A stretch of DNA of 15,167 nucleotides. Source: Phoronis pallida. Taxonomy: Eukaryota; Phoronida; Phoronidae. The stretch is from assembly GCA_028565715.1 (NCBI GenBank), contig JAOXYC010024457.1, positions 1 to 15,167 of the forward strand, written 5' to 3'. Positions 8,401-14,400 of this stretch are shown in pieces. The position numbers and the translations under genes were made by a program. The notes under the pieces are model-generated. The model ran no database searches, had not been told where the DNA came from, and saw only the letters and a program-made list of their open reading frames with translations. Positions within the stretch are counted from its first letter, which is position 1. The number at the start of each line of letters is the position of its first letter.

Positions 8401-11400
8401 ATGATGATGACAAACCAAAAGAACGTAAAGTTGAAGTGATGAAAACGGATGAAGACTTTGACACATTCTTTGACTCAACATATAAATCAGACCAAAAGGT
8501 TGACATCTCGCTCGACGATTTAAATCTCATTGCAGAGAAGTCTAACAAAATGTAAGACATTTAAACTCAAACCTTAAGTTTCGTTCAAGTAGTATTGTGT
8601 GGAAATTTTCTTGAGATTATTGTAACTGTTATAACTTATTCTAATTTATAATTTTGCATACCAAGTAACATGCTTTGTTAAAAATGTTCAATAAAAAAGT
8701 TTTTCTATCGCAACATGTTTCGGTGATTACATCCTCCATTATCAGGCTTAATAAAATGACAAAAGGAGGCTGTGTTTAAATCACAATCGAACATATTCAT
8801 GCGCAGTCTCCTCTTGACTCCTCATTGTATAATAAGGCTTGATAATGCTGGATACAATCACCAAAACATGTGATAAAAAAAACTTGGCTGGTTTTATACA
8901 AATTCTACCTCTGCCCAAACATTTATAAATATAAATGGGACATTGTTCAACTTCAGTCTTGCCACAACAAAGCGTGCCCCTCGACCTCAGAGGAGGGCGG
9001 CTGGTGCTAAAAACCCACTCAGGCAGTTAAAGGAACGGAAAGATATCCAGACAGAGTACACAGAGGTTAACACTGGTGCTGCGGAGAAAGAAGTGAAGAG
9101 GGTCAAGCGACAAGCTCGTAAGTCAATGAAATATCAAATGAACAATGCAAAAAATTGTTCATGGTCTCCTTAATTTCTTGATGGAAAAAAATTCACTTTC
9201 TGGATGAGTCAAGTTTTGCTGTAAATGAAATTGCAATAAATAATTGGCGACATGAAATGTACTTTCCACTTATAACAAAATCTTTTTCAAATGATGATAA
9301 ACATTTCCTTTTAAATTTCTTTGAAGTGAGTCATTATTCAATAGCATTGTGGTAAATTTCAATTTTGTAGTTTTTACAAAAAAAAGGCTTTCTCTCGTAT
9401 GTGTCACCATTTTCGAACTTGCCATGCAATATTCAGTTTTATCTTAAAAAAGAATGTTTAAATTCTTGCTACATTTAAGAAAACAGAAAAAATTCAGAAC
9501 TGAACTGGGAATCAAAACCAGGTCTCCCTGATTGCCGGTCAGACGCTCTTTTATAATATTTGATAAAAATATTTAAATTGTTAGAGACAAACCTCTTGTA
9601 GTACACTTGATCCCTTTCTCTCAATTACCTGTTTTAAATTCCAGTTGCTGCTGATGCAGGTTTTGCCGAGGCTGCGCTCGCTGGCCTAGCTAGTAAAGAA
9701 AACTTCAAAAAGGTGGAGCTGCGATCATCTCAAGCTAACCCCATCATTGCTAACAGACTTGACCCATACCAAGATCTCATGCTTATACAGGTTAAAGGTA
9801 GGGGTTTCAGTCTTGAAATAGAATTTTCTTTTTCGATAGAAAAAAAGATTTTGCCGAACATATTGTTTATTTTAATGCATGTATATCGTCATCTTCCGAT
9901 GACAGACGTTTCAGCCTGGCTGCACCGGGCTTTTCTCGATGACTGAAAAGAAAAGCTTGGTGTAGCTGGGCTGAAACGTCCGTAAGTGAATAATTTAACT
10001 ACAATCGTCAACTTGGTATGCCGTTTGTGACCTAAAACATCTAGTATAAATAGAATTTTGCAACACAAGTCAAACCTAGCAAACATGGTCGGGTTTTTGC
10101 CATTTGGTGGTGAAAAAAGTAGTAAAAAGGTAGCAAATAATTTTAAGTTTTTGTAAAGAATAACATTTGTGTAACAAATGTAGTCTGTATTAAGGAATTT
10201 TAAGTTTAAATAAAGTGTTGACACAGAAAAATGTTGTGTTTCCAGGTCGTCGCCATGTCCAGGCACGTTTAGTTCAACCTGAAGCAGTGTCAGTAAATAG
10301 CGGCGATGTCTTCATTCTTGTCACTCCAGTCAAGGTGCTCTTATGGTTGGGCGAATATTGTAACGTCATTGAAAAAGCAAAGGTATGTTTATGTGTGGAA
10401 TGTAAAGAAATTCTGTTAAGTTTGAAAATATTTGATTTTGACCATAACTGAAAATTAATATAATATATTTATAATTATATGTATCATGGTATACCAATAA
10501 TTTTAAAACTTCTATGATAAGTTTTTTATGTCTTAAATTTGGAGTAAGAATCAATCAAGGCTCCTTATTATTCTACAAATGGATCAACATTTGGGTAAAC
10601 CAACAATAGTAACAACTGCCATCAACATTCATGTTTTACCTGTTACCTGTCCTCCTGGCACCTGTTGTGGCGCATAAGACCATGGCATACATCTCTCCAT
10701 GCTCTTCTATCATTTCATCTCACCTCTTTCCTTCTCAGCTGTCGTCTCCATGTCGTTTTTGGCCTTCCTCTCCTTCTGCTTCCTTCGGGAGTCCACGTGA
10801 GGGCAATCTTCGAATAATGTGAGTTATCTTTCCTCAGAACATGACCGATCCACTTCCATCTTCTTATTCGTATTGTATCACTTATGTTTTAGGCAGCAGA
10901 TATTGCGACATTTATCCAGCAGAAAAAAGATCTTGGTTGTAAAGGTGCTAATGCTGTAGGCAATATTGAGGAGAAGAAACAACGTCTCAGTGCCGGCAAA
11001 CAGTTCTGGCAGTGTCTTGGGGGTCAACAGTCATATGGTGGTAAGGGAGAGATAGTTAACGAAATTCACGTCCTCATGAGTATAACACTTGTGACATATT
11101 AGCCTCACCTCAATTCACCGTGGAGCAAAACCCCAATTAACTCTCAGCCCATTGTCCAGCTGAGATTGTAAATCTAATGCAGTGTAACTAGCAACTTATG
11201 AAGTTGACGATTTTTGAAAACAGTCAGAAGTCATGCACAATGCACACAATAGGATTAGCGAGCAAGGGTCATAACGCGTGATCGCTATCACCCGATAAAT
11301 TACTGTAATTATGCAAGTGGCTCTTTCGTCAGGCAACACATCACACTGGCTCCGCACTCTGTGATGTTGGCAAATGCCGCAGTCCTCCGCAGTGTAATAT

Positions 11401-14400
11401 GTGGGCAATCCAAAAGGACCAATGCTTTGTTGTACTACGTGTTCTTCAATGATCTTGGGGTCACAATGTTATTAGCATGTATAAAGCCTGTATTCTTAGC
11501 AAAATGTCTTGCATGATATTTTATTCCAACTGTAGACGGATTCTTTTGAGGAAGGATATTAGGGTGTGAGATGTATAATGCTGTTAATCTGCCAACGTAA
11601 TCATGATGACAAAAATATTTGGAGTGACAATATTTTGAAAATGACAATGTTATGCAATGATGATCCCTCATAAAAGTGAGTGTCGGTAAAGTAAAATTAA
11701 TGTATTAAAATTAACAGCTTTTCTTTTTTATTTACAGACATATTCGTCCGTTTTTATCAACGCTGTCTCATGTTTATTGGACTGTCCTTATCGGCATTTT
11801 ATATTGCATCTTGCATCATCATCCCTGATAATTTCATTGCAGACGCTGGTCCCCTGGAGGAGGATGAATTCTATGAACAGTCTATGATTGACTCCAATAA
11901 GATCTACACAGTGGAGGGTGATGAGCTGGTGCCACACACTGAGTTCTGGGGCAACATGCCCAGGCATGAAATGTTACAAAGTACTGAGGTTAGTAACGCT
12001 AACACTTCCAAATCAGCCATCTTGTCTATTGACTCAAGACACTCGTCTTTTCCATGCCACACTGATGTGTTAAAAGCGTACTACAAGCCTTATGGCAACT
12101 GTCACATGAATAGGCTAATGGGCCTTCAAGCATGGCTCACAGTTGCAAAAAGCACAGTTTACAAACGCACTCAAAACACAGGTTTGAAGGCCTGTTAGCT
12201 GTGTTTATGTGACAGTCACCGTATATTTGCAACCATAAGCCATTAAGTATAATGCTAAGCCAGGTGGAAAAGCTCATTTAGTGGAAATTGTACTTCAATC
12301 TTTAATCATTGAGCAAGACACTGTACTGGCTGCGGCCTTTCTCAAACTGTCACTTGGAATGAGCATCAGGTAGTAATCTGTATTGTACTAGTGTCCTGCA
12401 AGGGAAATCCATAGTTCTCCTCAGCTCACGCCAAAGAAACTGGGATAGTCTTAATTTAGCATGGCTCAAAGGAAGATTTACTTACAAATGGAACTTAAAA
12501 AGAGATAAATTTCAGGACTCGTAGATATCTCTCATAATTGAATTATTTTTGCAGGCATATGTGTTTGATTTTGGCTCAGAAATGTACCTCTGGCAGGGAA
12601 AGCAAGTGCCGCTCGAGAAGAGAAAAGTGTCGTTAAAACTGGCCAAACAAGCGTGGGAGGCCGGATACGATTATAGTGACTGTGATATTAACCCCCTCTA
12701 TCCCCTGCAAAGTAAGTTAATGTTTGATGTAGAAAAATTCTGGAATTAAATGTTAATTACAAGGAAGCATTTAACTGTTTGTTTTCTAAAGTGGTGAATT
12801 TACTAATAATTATTTGTTGCACTCATGACTGAATCTGTGTTCACTTCTTTATTATTTTAATAATGAAAATTGTGAAGAAAATAAGAACAAGACGATAACT
12901 GATTTGCAAAAATTGAATGGTAATTAGCAAAATACTTAAAAAATAATAATCAAAACATATCCAAAAATATCTTATCCTTTACAAATTTTAGAAAAATCTT
13001 AACACAGTTCTATTCTGTTTTCAAGTTAATACCAACTGTTAAATTATTTTCAGCTGATGAGAAAAAGTTTCCAAAGAAAAGCAGCAAGCGTCCTGAGTGG
13101 GGGCTGTTTGGAAAAGTCAATGAAAATATGGAAACAATATTATTCCGTGAAAAGTTTATAAACTGGCCAGATTCATCTCGCCTCATCAAATGTAAAGGTC
13201 CAGACGCTGTATCTGAAGATGTAAGTTTGATGTTTTCCGCATCATGGTAAACAATTTCTCTGTAAATATGAATAATATGTTATAACTCACTAGTTCCCCT
13301 GATCGCTTTATCATTAATTTTCTTAAATTCATCTGTCGTGAGGAGAAATTTACGAAATCGAAGACTCGAGTAAATTTCTCCTCAGATGAAAATAAAATCT
13401 AGATAGAAAAGAACGACTGAAATTTCTTATTCATTCTTCATAATAATTCCAATAATTGAATCTTTCACTGAATAGGAAACACCTTTGTTCTGTAACATTT
13501 ATGTCCTATTCAGGGAAAGATTCGATTATTGGAATTATTATGAAGAATGAATAAGAAATTTCAGTCATTGTTTTCTAACGAATATTTTTGTTTTTAATTG
13601 ATAATCTGTGAAATAATCCAAAGTTGTTCATTGGCATTACTAGTATCAAAAATTGTTAACTATCACATCTTCTGTGCAGAAATGGAGACTTAATTATTTG
13701 TCACTCACTAAAAGTTTGAATGGTCTGAATGATATGAAAAATGAACTTCGATTTCTGTGTATTAACAGGCTGATCCAGTTCTAGAGTTGAAACCATATGA
13801 TGCCAAACTGATGATTCAAGAAAATAAAAGCCCAGTTTCACTGATGTTAGAGGGAAGCCATGTTGGTAGAGGCACACACTGGTAAATGCTGTTTTTTAAT
13901 ACAAATCTATTGATAGTCTTCTTTATTCTAATAAAACATGCCGATGGATTTTTATGTTCAATTTTAATTAAGATTAAATTTTTTTTTAAATGGCCAAATT
14001 GGCAAAGTTACCCTGCTGATTGATATAAATCACCGATTGAAAAAGCATTTAATAAAATGATTTTGGAGCTGATATCTTCAATGGAAAGGAACTTTTTGCA
14101 GTTTCTTTGATATTCATTACATCTCAAAATTCATTATTCTTTAATTTTAATGTTTTTAGGCAAGAGGAGGTAGAAAATCTGCAACGTGAGTTTGAGATCA
14201 AGACGCTCAAGACGACAGTCTGGCACGTGATGGAATATGACCACTATAAGCTCACACCAGAGAGCTATGGACAGTTCCATAATGGCGACACCTACGTCGT
14301 CCGATGGCAATATATGATCAATCAATCAGGTAAGAAATTCAGATGAATCAGTAGATTTTTAAACATCAGCCCAGGCTAAAATATGGAGATGCCAAGGTTA

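Larger units (their letters stand above)
13221..13768. other. SVIL: Intron 12 (548 bp), phase 0
   Basis: GT-AG intron. About half of it is palindromic: a hairpin at 13328-13390 followed 14 bp later by a near-perfect 74-bp inverted repeat at 13404-13577. Confidence 0.92.

Noticed and set aside
8389-8412. Six-Asp-Lys run resembling an enterokinase site
   Set aside because: An acidic run encoded by a GAY-repeat in a cytoplasmic protein; the resemblance has no biological meaning.
10631-10822. + strand open frame within intron 8
   Set aside because: Antisense shadow of the LINE tail, whose real coding strand is minus.
11770-12198. 142-codon open frame starting [15 protein letters not shown], resembling a signal peptide
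   Set aside because: It is exon 10 read through both flanking introns. The hydrophobic start is intron (or the alternative exon extension), not a separate secreted protein.
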